In this document: piece after piece, positions 7,647-15,040 of the stretch
Layout: every line of letters begins with the position of its first letter
Numbering within the stretch: the first letter of the stretch is position 1
DNA from: an uncultured Alphaproteobacteria bacterium
GTDB taxonomy: Bacteria > Pseudomonadota > Alphaproteobacteria > Rhodobacterales > Rhodobacteraceae
Assembly: GCA_902580265.1 (NCBI GenBank)
Contig: CACHJY010000017.1
Coordinates: forward strand, 1-24,688
Length of the DNA stretch: 24,688 nucleotides
Direction of reading: 5' to 3'
Position numbers and translations under genes: made by a program
Notes under the pieces: model-generated
What the model was told of the DNA's origin: nothing
What the model saw: the letters and a program-made list of their open reading frames with translations, nothing else
Database searches by the model: none

Positions 7647-7695
7647 TACATAATTGATTCGTAAAAGGAATCATTTTTTATAATTTAAGTGATTC
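7638..7695 (-). repeat. Four alternating GAATCA/TGATTC elements spanning the pgk end and ftsB start
   Basis: On the plus strand GAATCA (7640-7645), TGATTC (7655-7660), GAATCA (7668-7673) and TGATTC (7690-7695) alternate. The inner pair extends to a perfect 8-base stem, ACGAATCA (7638-7645) with TGATTCGT (7655-7662), around a 9-base loop. In the minus-strand transcript it is followed by a short TTTT. The outer pair can form a second stem-loop starting within the last pgk codons. The ftsB ATG (7646-7644) spans the loop/stem boundary, so folding could hide the start codon or act as a processing or weak termination site between pgk and ftsB. Confidence 0.5.
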
Positions 7696-8865
7696 GATCC
7701 CCGGAAGTGATTTCCCTTCTAGCCATTCTAGAAAAGCACCGCCAGCAGTTGAAACATAACTAAATTTTGAAAGTGAAGCCGATGTTTTAAGAGCACTGAC
7801 AGTATCACCACCCCCTGCTACAGAGGTCAATTTCCTTTTGAAACTTCTATTAGCTACATATTTAGCTAAGCTATTTGTCCCTTGATCAAACGGAGGGATT
7901 TCAAATGCACCAAGCGGACCATTCCAAATTAAGGTCTTCGATTTGGAAATAATATCTATTATATATTTTTGTGTAAGTGGTCCAATATCAAGAATCATTT
8001 TATCTATGGGGCAAGAATCAACACTTAAAGTTTGTATATCTCCTACATTATTTAGAGAACTGGCACAGACTATGTCTTGGGGTAAAACTAATTTGGTTTT
8101 TTTTGATTTCAGTTCTTTAATGAGTGTCTCAGCGGTCTTTAACATCTTTTTTTCTGTAAGTGAGTTCCCAATTCCATATCCCTTAGCATTAAGAAACGTA
8201 TTGGCCATTGCTCCACCAATTATTAAAAAATCAACTTTATTGCTCAGATTATTGAGGATCTCAATTTTTGTGGAGATTTTAGAGCCTCCGACAATAGCAG
8301 CAACTGGTTTTAAAGGTTGATCTAAAACCAGTGACAATGCCTTAAGTTCCCTTTGGACTAAAAAGCCTGCGAAGCTTGGTATATAATTAGTTATTCCCTG
8401 AGTAGAGGCATGAGCCCTATGTGAAACTGAGAATGCGTCATTACAATAAATATCACCTAGTGATGCGAGATTAAAACTAAAATCAGGATCATTCTCTTCT
8501 TCTAGTTTTGAAAACCGGATATTCTCTAATAAGAAAACTGACGGGAAGGGGGCAGAGCGAATTTCTTTTCTACATATTTCTATTTCAAGTGATGGAAGAA
8601 ATGTTACGTCTGTAGCTAGTATATCTTGTAAATACCCCAACAATTTCTTTAGGCTAAGATCTTCATTTATATTTCCATTTGGTCTTCCAAAGTGAGATAC
8701 TATAACTACTTTGTTAGCGTTTTTGATTAAAAAAAGTATTGTCTCTTTTGATTTTTCTATTCTTGATATATCGTTGCTCTTTCCATTTGAGTAAGGAATG
8801 TTAAAGTCAAGACGTAAAATGACAGTCTGTTTTGTTACGTTAGCATCTTGAATTTTTTTTATCAT
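7678..8865 (-). CDS. pgk: Phosphoglycerate kinase
   Basis: Transfers phosphate from 1,3-bisphosphoglycerate to ADP in glycolysis, reversibly. From the ATG at 8865 it has 395 residues, the usual bacterial length. Motifs include LRLDFNIP, SHFGRPNGN, NDAFSVSHRAHAST, GGSKISTKIEIL, WNGPLGAFEIPPFDQGT and SVAGGGDTVSAL, covering both the 3-phosphoglycerate and nucleotide domains. A TTG at 8874 would add three residues, but the ATG aligns better with family N-termini. The gene lies 20 bases after the tkt stop with no gap gene between them, whereas tkt-gap-pgk is common in Alphaproteobacteria. Confidence 0.96.
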   Translation of the reverse strand: MIKKIQDANVTKQTVILRLDFNIPYSNGKSNDISRIEKSKETILFLIKNANKVVIVSHFGRPNGNINEDLSLKKLLGYLQDILATDVTFLPSLEIEICRKEIRSAPFPSVFLLENIRFSKLEEENDPDFSFNLASLGDIYCNDAFSVSHRAHASTQGITNYIPSFAGFLVQRELKALSLVLDQPLKPVAAIVGGSKISTKIEILNNLSNKVDFLIIGGAMANTFLNAKGYGIGNSLTEKKMLKTAETLIKELKSKKTKLVLPQDIVCASSLNNVGDIQTLSVDSCPIDKMILDIGPLTQKYIIDIISKSKTLIWNGPLGAFEIPPFDQGTNSLAKYVANRSFKRKLTSVAGGGDTVSALKTSASLSKFSYVSTAGGAFLEWLEGKSLPGIESLKL

Positions 8866-8885
8866 TAAGCTCAAAGAAATTTTCG

Positions 8886-10907
8886 TTATATCAATGACTC
8901 AGCCTGTTGACAGATCTCGTCAACATTGATTTTGAAGTGATTAAAGATATCTTTCGCTGGTGCAGAAGCTCCAAAGCCACTCATCCCTATAAAAGAGGTT
9001 TTAGTCTGGCTACCACCATTTTTATAAAGCCATTTTTCCCATCCAAGCTTAACCCCTGCTTCTATAGCTATCCTCACTGTACCTCTTGGCAAGATTTTTT
9101 TCTTATATTTATCATTTTGTTCTTGAAATAATTCCCATGAAGGAAATGAAACTACTCGTGTACCAATCCCCTTATTTTCTAATAGTTTACTTGCTTCTAG
9201 TGCAATTTGAACTTCAGAGCCCGTTGCCATAAGAACAACCTTTTTCTTATTAACGAAATCTTTTACAATGTAGGCACCTTTTTGCGAGTGATTGATTGAA
9301 TTTTGTTCTTTTCTAATTAAGGGCAAATTCTGTCTTGATAGGCAAATGATTGAAGGTCTGTTTTTTGATTTGAGAGCAATTTCCCAGCATTCAATAGTTT
9401 CAATTATATCACATGGTCTTAAAACATTTAAATTTGGAATTGACCGAAGAGATGCCAAATGTTCAATTGGTTGATGTGTTGGGCCATCTTCACCCAAGCC
9501 TATACTATCGTGAGTCATCACGTAGATGACACCTAACCCCATTAAAGCGCTTAAACGAATTGCTCCACGACAATAGTCTGAAAAAGTTAGGAATGTTCCT
9601 CCATAGGCAATTACCCCTCTATGCAAAGCCATGCCATTCATAATAGCAGCCATTCCATGCTCTCTTATTCCATAGTGGATATATCTTCCTGATCTATTAA
9701 CTTCTGAAAAAACTTTAAGTGATTTTGTTTTAGTGTTATTTGAGCCTGTTAAGTCTGCTGAGCCTCCAACAGTGTTACTAAAACATTCGTTTATTAAATC
9801 TAGACATATCTCACTAGCTTTTCTTGTTGCTAGATCTTGCTCTAATTCTTGTGAGTGAAGTTTTTTAAAATTTTTAATCTCGTTGGCAAGTTTTGAGGGG
9901 AATGTTTGATCTAATTCGTTCAAAAAAAGAGCTTTTTTCTTTTTTGACAATGATTGAAAACGGTCGGACCAATCTTTAAATTCTTGAGCATTCTTTTTCC
10001 CGATCTCTTCCCAAGCATCTTTAATATTTGATGGGATCTCAAACTCTTTATATTTCCAATTAAAATTGTTTCTTAATTGTTCAACTTCATTTTTCCCCAA
10101 GGGCGCTCCATGTGCCCCAGACGTTCCCTGCTTAGCTTTTGAACCATAACCGATTATTGATTTTGCGGCAATTAGAGACGGGCGACTATCTTTTTTTGCT
10201 GCGCTTAATGCTTTGTCAATTTCCTTAGGATTATGAGCATCACAAGAAAATGTAGACCACCCAGAAGATTTGAATCTCGATATCTGATCAGTATTACAAG
10301 ATAGATCTATGCACCCATCAATAGTTATACCATTATCATCCCAAATCACTATCAGTTTACTTAATCTTAGTTTACCTGCCAATGATATTGCTTCTTGACT
10401 AATTCCTTCCATTAAGCACCCATCTCCAGCAATGACATATGTATGATGGTCACAGAGGTTACGACCCCATCTAGCACCAATAAATTCTTCAGCGATAGCG
10501 AATCCTACAGCATTACCAAGTCCTTGTCCCAATGGACCTGTGGTTGTTTCAATGCCGGAAATATGGCCATATTCTGGATGTCCAGCAGTTTTTGAATTAA
10601 GCTGTCTAAAGTTTTTTAGATCTTCTAAAGCTAAATCTGGGAAGCCACTCAAATAAAGAACAGAATATAAGAGCATTGATCCATGACCTGCAGATAAGAT
10701 GAACCTATCTCTATCAAACCAATTAGGTTCAGAGGATAGAAACTTTAAATGTTTTTCAAATAAAACAGTTACAACGTCAGCCATTCCCATTGGCATTCCG
10801 GGGTGCCCACTATTGGCTTTTTCAACTCCGTCCACAGACAACATCCTGATTGCTGTAGCTTTGTTCCAGTGGTCAGGGAAAGTTTGGCGAAGAGTGTTAG
10901 GGTCCAT
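8886..10907 (-). CDS. tkt: Transketolase
   Basis: A 673-residue full-length transketolase, transferring two-carbon units between sugar phosphates in the non-oxidative pentose phosphate pathway, with ThDP and Mg. Motifs in order: NSGHPGMPMGMADV, HPEYGHISGIETTTGPLGQG, the ThDP motif GDGCLMEGISQEA to WDDNGITIDG, GSADLTGSN, GIREHGMAAIMNGMALH with the catalytic Glu, and THDSIGLGEDGPTHQPIEHL. It heads the minus-strand block leading through pgk and ftsB to pdhABC and is divergent from the small coiled-coil gene and zapA, an arrangement conserved in Alphaproteobacteria. A promoter-like pair lies 34-61 bases upstream. Confidence 0.97.
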   Translation of the reverse strand: MDPNTLRQTFPDHWNKATAIRMLSVDGVEKANSGHPGMPMGMADVVTVLFEKHLKFLSSEPNWFDRDRFILSAGHGSMLLYSVLYLSGFPDLALEDLKNFRQLNSKTAGHPEYGHISGIETTTGPLGQGLGNAVGFAIAEEFIGARWGRNLCDHHTYVIAGDGCLMEGISQEAISLAGKLRLSKLIVIWDDNGITIDGCIDLSCNTDQISRFKSSGWSTFSCDAHNPKEIDKALSAAKKDSRPSLIAAKSIIGYGSKAKQGTSGAHGAPLGKNEVEQLRNNFNWKYKEFEIPSNIKDAWEEIGKKNAQEFKDWSDRFQSLSKKKKALFLNELDQTFPSKLANEIKNFKKLHSQELEQDLATRKASEICLDLINECFSNTVGGSADLTGSNNTKTKSLKVFSEVNRSGRYIHYGIREHGMAAIMNGMALHRGVIAYGGTFLTFSDYCRGAIRLSALMGLGVIYVMTHDSIGLGEDGPTHQPIEHLASLRSIPNLNVLRPCDIIETIECWEIALKSKNRPSIICLSRQNLPLIRKEQNSINHSQKGAYIVKDFVNKKKVVLMATGSEVQIALEASKLLENKGIGTRVVSFPSWELFQEQNDKYKKKILPRGTVRIAIEAGVKLGWEKWLYKNGGSQTKTSFIGMSGFGASAPAKDIFNHFKINVDEICQQAESLI

Positions 10908-10940
10908 ATTGAAATAATTTTGATTACGAATTATTCCGTT

Positions 10941-10968
10941 ATAATATTTAATTTTTCAGCATAGTAAA
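10941..10968 (-). promoter_or_regulatory. Probable tkt promoter
   Basis: On the minus strand TTTACT (10968-10963) and TATTAT (10946-10941) are separated by 16 bases in the AT-rich divergent gap before tkt. This resembles a sigma-70 promoter, with a start of transcription expected about 27 bases before the tkt ATG. The whole gap is AT-rich, so chance matches are likely; position is the main support. Confidence 0.4.
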
Positions 10969-10995
10969 TCGAATATTTATATTTTAGAAAAAGGT

Positions 10996-11025
10996 TTGTA
11001 TTAAATCAAATAGAGGGTTTATAAT
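10996..11025 (+). promoter_or_regulatory. Probable promoter for the coiled-coil gene and zapA
   Basis: TTGTAT (10996-11001), an 18-base spacer, and a perfect TATAAT (11020-11025) lie 18 bases before the ATG at 11044. This is the best sigma-70-like match I noticed in the window. Transcription would begin near 11032, leaving a leader of about 12 bases. There is no clear Shine-Dalgarno sequence in it. Confidence 0.55.
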
Positions 11026-11043
11026 AAGAAAGACATTTATCCT

Positions 11044-11301
11044 ATGAGCCAGTTAGTTAAATTAGAGAAAAGATTTGAGAATGCTTTAGAAAAGCTAGAA
11101 CTCGCTTTAGCAAGCAAAAATGTGAGTAAAGCTTCAAGTAGTGTTATTCAAAAACAAAAAATTGAGAAGGAAAGTCATCATAATATTAATGATTTGTTAA
11201 TTAAAATTGAAAAATTTGAAAAGGCAGCCAAAAATGATGCTGAAGAAATAGATAAACTAATTAAAAAATTAAAGGAAATTTTAGAGAAAGACAATGACTG
11301 A
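11044..11301 (+). CDS. Small coiled-coil protein of the DUF4164 type
   Basis: An 85-residue, highly charged Lys/Glu-rich protein with predicted coiled-coil segments at about residues 3-25 and 45-82, joined by a Ser-rich stretch (residues 28-36). It has no signal peptide, membrane helix or catalytic motif. Proteins of this size and character annotated DUF4164 sit directly upstream of zapA in many Alphaproteobacteria; assignment here is by context and composition and was not tested against a profile. Its end overlaps the zapA start by eight bases (ATGACTGA), implying translational coupling. A role with ZapA at the division ring is a guess from position. Confidence 0.75.
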   Translation: MSQLVKLEKRFENALEKLELALASKNVSKASSSVIQKQKIEKESHHNINDLLIKIEKFEKAAKNDAEEIDKLIKKLKEILEKDND

Positions 11302-11737
11302 ATTGGAAATATCCATTGGTGGCCGTGTTTTTTCAGTTGCCTGTGATAATGAAGAGCAGGAGAAAGTCAAACAGGCTGCCTCATTAATTAATGAGGAGGC
11401 TGAAGCAATTCAATCTCAGCTAGGCAGGCTTCCTGAATCCAAAATGTTGTTACTTTCTGCACTAATGACTGCGGACAGGTTGGTTGACGTAGAGTCAGAG
11501 TCAAAGGTTTTTAAGGAAAAATCTGAAGATCTCTTAGATCTGAAAAATAAAAATAAACAGTTAGAGCAGCAGAGGAGATCTCTAGAGAGCGATTATGCCA
11601 ATCTTGAAAAACTGGTTGAAAGAATTTTGAGTAAATTAGAAATGATTTCAAGTTTTAGCGATCAAAAAACTGATACATTGGTAACGGATGAAAGCTCAAC
11701 TCAGTTTGCTGAAAATGATCAACCAAAATTATTTTAA
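11294..11737 (+). CDS. zapA: Cell division protein ZapA
   Basis: A 147-residue protein with the ZapA core at residues 1-75: the beta-hairpin ISIGGRVFSVAC, then EEQEKVKQAASLINEEAEAI and KMLLLSALMTADRLVD helices. A long coiled coil (about 75-117) and a polar tail follow. ZapA binds FtsZ and cross-links its protofilaments at the Z-ring in the cytoplasm. Length exceeds the roughly 110 residues of E. coli ZapA but suits alphaproteobacterial forms. It is translationally coupled to the gene before it. Its stop overlaps the convergent grxD stop by four bases, so no dedicated terminator fits between them. No 6S RNA can lie directly after zapA here, because grxD begins at once. Confidence 0.92.
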   Translation: MTELEISIGGRVFSVACDNEEQEKVKQAASLINEEAEAIQSQLGRLPESKMLLLSALMTADRLVDVESESKVFKEKSEDLLDLKNKNKQLEQQRRSLESDYANLEKLVERILSKLEMISSFSDQKTDTLVTDESSTQFAENDQPKLF

Positions 11738-12099
11738 GAGTTTTCTTCTCTTATCTTGGTTGCAGCATCTTGATTAAAGTGTACGCCTTTCTCTGTAAAT
11801 AATTGATCTAATTCCCCTGACATTGTCATTTCTGTGATTATATCTGAACCTCCTATAAATGCATTTTTTACATATAGTTGAGGAATAGTAGGCCAATCAG
11901 AGAAATCTTTAATACCCTGTCTAATATCGTCGTCTTCTAAAACATTTACGTCCTTAAAATTTACCTCGAGATAATTTAAAATACCCGCCACCCGACTGGA
12001 AAAACCACACTGCGGCATTTTAGAATTGCCTTTCATAAAAAGAACGACGTCATTCTCACCAATTATTGTTTCAATTTTTGTTTTAACGATTTGATTCAT
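11734..12099 (-). CDS. grxD: Monothiol glutaredoxin, CGFS type
   Basis: A 121-residue monothiol glutaredoxin with the CGFS active site (Cys31), glutathione-binding Lys23, the cis-Pro loop WPTIPQLYV and GGSDI. CGFS glutaredoxins hold a glutathione-ligated [2Fe-2S] cluster and pass clusters or iron signals on, often as a heterodimer with BolA. bolA is the gene directly upstream, ten bases away. A strong AGGAGGT overlapping the bolA stop serves its ATG. The last 15 or so residues extend past the usual fold. It is the last gene of the long minus-strand block. Confidence 0.96.
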   Translation of the reverse strand: MNQIVKTKIETIIGENDVVLFMKGNSKMPQCGFSSRVAGILNYLEVNFKDVNVLEDDDIRQGIKDFSDWPTIPQLYVKNAFIGGSDIITEMTMSGELDQLFTEKGVHFNQDAATKIREENS

Positions 12100-12109
12100 T
12101 TTCTACCTC

Positions 12110-12349
12110 CTATTTTATTTTTGTCTGCAAAGCAAGAGCATGTAAAATTCCGTTGCTTCCATCCATTGCTCCTTCTAGAGCTTTATAAACTAATTTATGC
12201 TGTTCCACGCGAGATTTTCCTCTGAACTCTTGAGCAGTAATTACTACAGAATAGTGATTACTATCTCCTGCAGTATCGATTATTTCGATATCAGCTTTAG
12301 GAAAGTTCTTGTTTAAAAGCTCTTTTATTTTTTTGGCACTTATTGCCAC
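12110..12349 (-). CDS. bolA: BolA-family protein
   Basis: A 79-residue single-domain BolA protein with the conserved SNHYSVVI strand, FRGKSRVEQHKLVYKAL and the C-terminal HALALQTK histidine. It is likely to share a [2Fe-2S] cluster with the neighbouring GrxD, using its conserved histidines as ligands. The start appears to be GTG at 12349, overlapping the purL stop by one base (TAGTG), which implies coupled translation. The order purL-bolA-grxD is common in Alphaproteobacteria. The alternative transcription-factor role proposed for E. coli BolA is less likely for this short form next to grxD. Confidence 0.94.
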   Translation of the reverse strand: MAISAKKIKELLNKNFPKADIEIIDTAGDSNHYSVVITAQEFRGKSRVEQHKLVYKALEGAMDGSNGILHALALQTKIK

Positions 12350-14565
12350 TAAAATTGTTTCCTTTTTTTTCTTGAATCAGTCTGTTCACTATCCATCATA
12401 TTACTTATTACGTTATGGTAAAGATCATTTGCATCAGCAAGGTGTAAAATATTTGAACCAAAACAAAGGCTGGTACCTCTGGCAACACCCAATTTATTTA
12501 AAGCAACCTCGTTTTCTTTAGCCAAAGAGAGCAGTTGCCTTTCTTTTGATGGATTGATACTTATAATATAACGAGCTTGAGTTTCATTGAAAAAGTACTC
12601 TAATGTACCTGATGTAACTTCAAAACCTAGATTATTTACAATTGCCAATTCGCTCAAGGCAAACGCAATTCCGCCATCAGAAACATCATGAGCGCTGGAT
12701 ATAAGTTTTTTATCAAATAGGTTTAAAATAAATTGTCCGTTACGTTTTTCTTCCTCTAAATCAACTTGAATATTGACGCCTTCAAGATTAGCTTGCGAGA
12801 GCTCAGTCACAAGAGCTAGGGCAGTAGCTTTCGTATCAGTTTTACCAACTAAATAAAAAATTTCATTTTCACTTACCTTTCCCGAGCTATGCTCTGAAAT
12901 ATTTTTTATAAGCCCTACGCCTCCAATTGTTGGGGTTGGCAAAATTGATTTCCCATCGGTCTGGTTATAAAAGCTTACGTTCCCGGATACTACAGGGAAG
13001 TTTAACTGAATACAGGCCTCTTTAATCCCTTGAATACAGTTTACAAATTGTCCCATTATCTCCGGATCCTCTGGGCTACCAAAATTAAGATTGTCAGTGA
13101 TCGCTAATGGAGTTCCGCCTGATGATATGATGTTTCTAAAGCACTCAGCTACAGCTTGTTTCCCACCTTCGTATGGATCTATCGAGCATAATAAGGGGTT
13201 GCTATCACAGGAAAATGCTAATCCATAATTCGTTTCATCAATTTTTGTTACCCCAGCATCCAAACTGGGGGGCTTCAGAGTATTGTTTAATATCATATAA
13301 TCATATTGTTCCCAAACCCACCTTTTTGAACAATGATTTGGTGATGAAAGTAAAATACGGAGCGCTTCTAAAATACTTATTTTTGGTAGGGTAGGAAAAC
13401 ATTCATTTAGTTCATTGGTTTTCCATGGTCTTTCATACTGTGGTGCCTTTTGGGCTAAACACTTTAGCGGTAAGTCGGCAACAATTTTGTCTTGGAATTT
13501 AATTATGAGCTTATCCTCTTCTATCGTATTTCCAACCACAGCAAAATCAAGGTCCCATTTGCTAAAAATTTTCTTTGCTTGATCTTCATATCCAGGTCTT
13601 ATTACTGCAAGCATTCTTTCTTGGCTTTCAGACAGCATTATTTCGTAGGCAGTCATCTGATCTTCACGAATCGGTACTTTGTCTAAATTTAAATAAATAC
13701 CAAGATTACCTTTGTCTCCCATTTCGATAGAAGAACATGTTAGCCCTGCAGCTCCCATATCTTGTATTGCAATTACACAACCACTTTTCATAAGTTCAAA
13801 ACATGCCTCCATAAGTTTCTTTTCTAAAAAAGGGTCTCCAATTTGAACGGTAGGTCTCTTGGCTTTATTCCGTTCGTTATCAGAATCAAAATTTTCCGAT
13901 GCCATACTAGCACCTCCAACGCCGTCTCTACCCGTTTTTGCACCCATATAGACTATCGGAGAACCTATGCCAGTTGCTTTTGAATAAAAAACCTCATTTC
14001 TATTTACAATGCCTGCAGCAAAAGCGTTTACCAAACAGTTTCCATTATATTTTGCATTAAACCTAAGCTCTCCACCGACATTGGGCACACCAAAGGAATT
14101 TCCATAGTGGCTAATACCTTTGATAACTCCACGAAGAATTTCTTTAGTTTTAATTTTATCAGCCGAGCCCATTGATAATGAGTTCATAACAGCAATGGGT
14201 CTTGCCCCCATTGTGAAGACGTCTCTTAAGATCCCTCCAATCCCAGTTGCAGCTCCATTAAACGGCTCAATATAACTTGGGTGATTATGACTTTCCATTT
14301 TAAATGCTAATGCAAGATGTTCATCAATAGCTACTATCCCAGCATTTTCGCCTGGGCCGCAAATAACTTGTTCACCTGCTGAGGGAAGTTCCTTAAGCCA
14401 TTTTTTTGATGATTTATACGAACAATGCTCGTTCCACATTGCAGAAAAAATTCCTAATTCAGTAATGTTCGGAATGCGTTTTATTAGGTTTTTAATTTGT
14501 TTGTACTCTTCCGTTGTAAGACCATGTACTTCTATTAGGTAAGCGGAGTGTTCCTGATACTTCAT
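12349..14565 (-). CDS. purL: Phosphoribosylformylglycinamidine synthase, small PurL subunit
   Basis: Converts FGAR to FGAM in purine synthesis, using ATP and ammonia delivered by PurQ. From the ATG at 14565 it has 738 residues: the short PurL form, lacking the glutaminase domain, that needs separate PurS and PurQ. Motifs include WNEHCSYKSSKKWLK, GPGENAGIVAID, ESHNHPSYIEPFNGAATGIGG, GGELRF, GKTGRDGVGGAS-like KTGRDGVGGASMAS and SSAHDVSDGGIAFAL. The frame is open upstream to an ATG at 14643, but those 26 residues overlap the previous gene and lack family character. The chosen start lies ten bases after the TerB-like stop. purS and purQ are not in the window. Confidence 0.95.
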   Translation of the reverse strand: MKYQEHSAYLIEVHGLTTEEYKQIKNLIKRIPNITELGIFSAMWNEHCSYKSSKKWLKELPSAGEQVICGPGENAGIVAIDEHLALAFKMESHNHPSYIEPFNGAATGIGGILRDVFTMGARPIAVMNSLSMGSADKIKTKEILRGVIKGISHYGNSFGVPNVGGELRFNAKYNGNCLVNAFAAGIVNRNEVFYSKATGIGSPIVYMGAKTGRDGVGGASMASENFDSDNERNKAKRPTVQIGDPFLEKKLMEACFELMKSGCVIAIQDMGAAGLTCSSIEMGDKGNLGIYLNLDKVPIREDQMTAYEIMLSESQERMLAVIRPGYEDQAKKIFSKWDLDFAVVGNTIEEDKLIIKFQDKIVADLPLKCLAQKAPQYERPWKTNELNECFPTLPKISILEALRILLSSPNHCSKRWVWEQYDYMILNNTLKPPSLDAGVTKIDETNYGLAFSCDSNPLLCSIDPYEGGKQAVAECFRNIISSGGTPLAITDNLNFGSPEDPEIMGQFVNCIQGIKEACIQLNFPVVSGNVSFYNQTDGKSILPTPTIGGVGLIKNISEHSSGKVSENEIFYLVGKTDTKATALALVTELSQANLEGVNIQVDLEEEKRNGQFILNLFDKKLISSAHDVSDGGIAFALSELAIVNNLGFEVTSGTLEYFFNETQARYIISINPSKERQLLSLAKENEVALNKLGVARGTSLCFGSNILHLADANDLYHNVISNMMDSEQTDSRKKRKQF

Positions 14566-14575
14566 AGATAAATGC

Positions 14576-15040
14576 TCAATTAGATTCTTGTTTTTTGAAT
14601 ATAGACTGTCTTGCGAGAGCACTATCTTTATCTGAAAGACCAAGCAAACTGCAAAACAGTCTCATGAACCCGTCCTCTTGGTAAGTTCTTTCCCCGTCTA
14701 CCATTACCAGTATCCAAGCATCTTTTAGCAGATTAAATCTATCTTCATAAGCGATGGTTTCTTTTATTATCTTTGTGAACTGAATATTATCGTTTGATTG
14801 AACCTCTAGCTTAGTGGCCATATCAATCACAATTTCAGTTTTCTCTTTGTCAAGTTCAAATCTATTCTTTAATAACTCTTTAATTTTTTCTTGCTCACTC
14901 CTATCAAAACTACCATCTAACTTAGCTATCCTTATGAAGATTGCTGATAATGCTAATACTCCTTCGTCAGCAATTGACGGTTTAGTTTCACCTAACGGTT
15001 TGGTGAATATATTAATTAAGTTCTTAAGCATTTTTTTCAC
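14576..15040 (-). CDS. TerB-like protein
   Basis: A 154-residue helical protein with the TerB-family pattern: ALSAIFIRIAKLDGSFDRSEQEKI in two overlapping parts (IRIAKLDGSF and RSEQEKIKELL), and a second acidic turn, MVDGERTYQE. Such DG-x-x-x-x-x-E turns are proposed metal-binding sites in TerB domains. The name comes from tellurite-resistance loci, but lone TerB proteins in streamlined genomes have no established role, so tellurite resistance should not be assumed. The start is GTG at 15040 (AAAGGA five to six bases before it) or ATG at 15031; both overlap the end of the acyl-CoA ligase gene, suggesting coupled translation. Confidence 0.8.
   Translation of the reverse strand: MKKMLKNLINIFTKPLGETKPSIADEGVLALSAIFIRIAKLDGSFDRSEQEKIKELLKNRFELDKEKTEIVIDMATKLEVQSNDNIQFTKIIKETIAYEDRFNLLKDAWILVMVDGERTYQEDGFMRLFCSLLGLSDKDSALARQSIFKKQESN

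Noticed and set aside
11738..12110. 6S RNA expected after zapA in many Proteobacteria
   Set aside because: grxD starts overlapping the zapA stop on the other strand, leaving no non-coding space.
14566..14643. Longer N-terminus for purL
   Set aside because: It overlaps the TerB-like gene by 68 bases and the added residues do not resemble PurL; ATG 14565 fits family N-termini.
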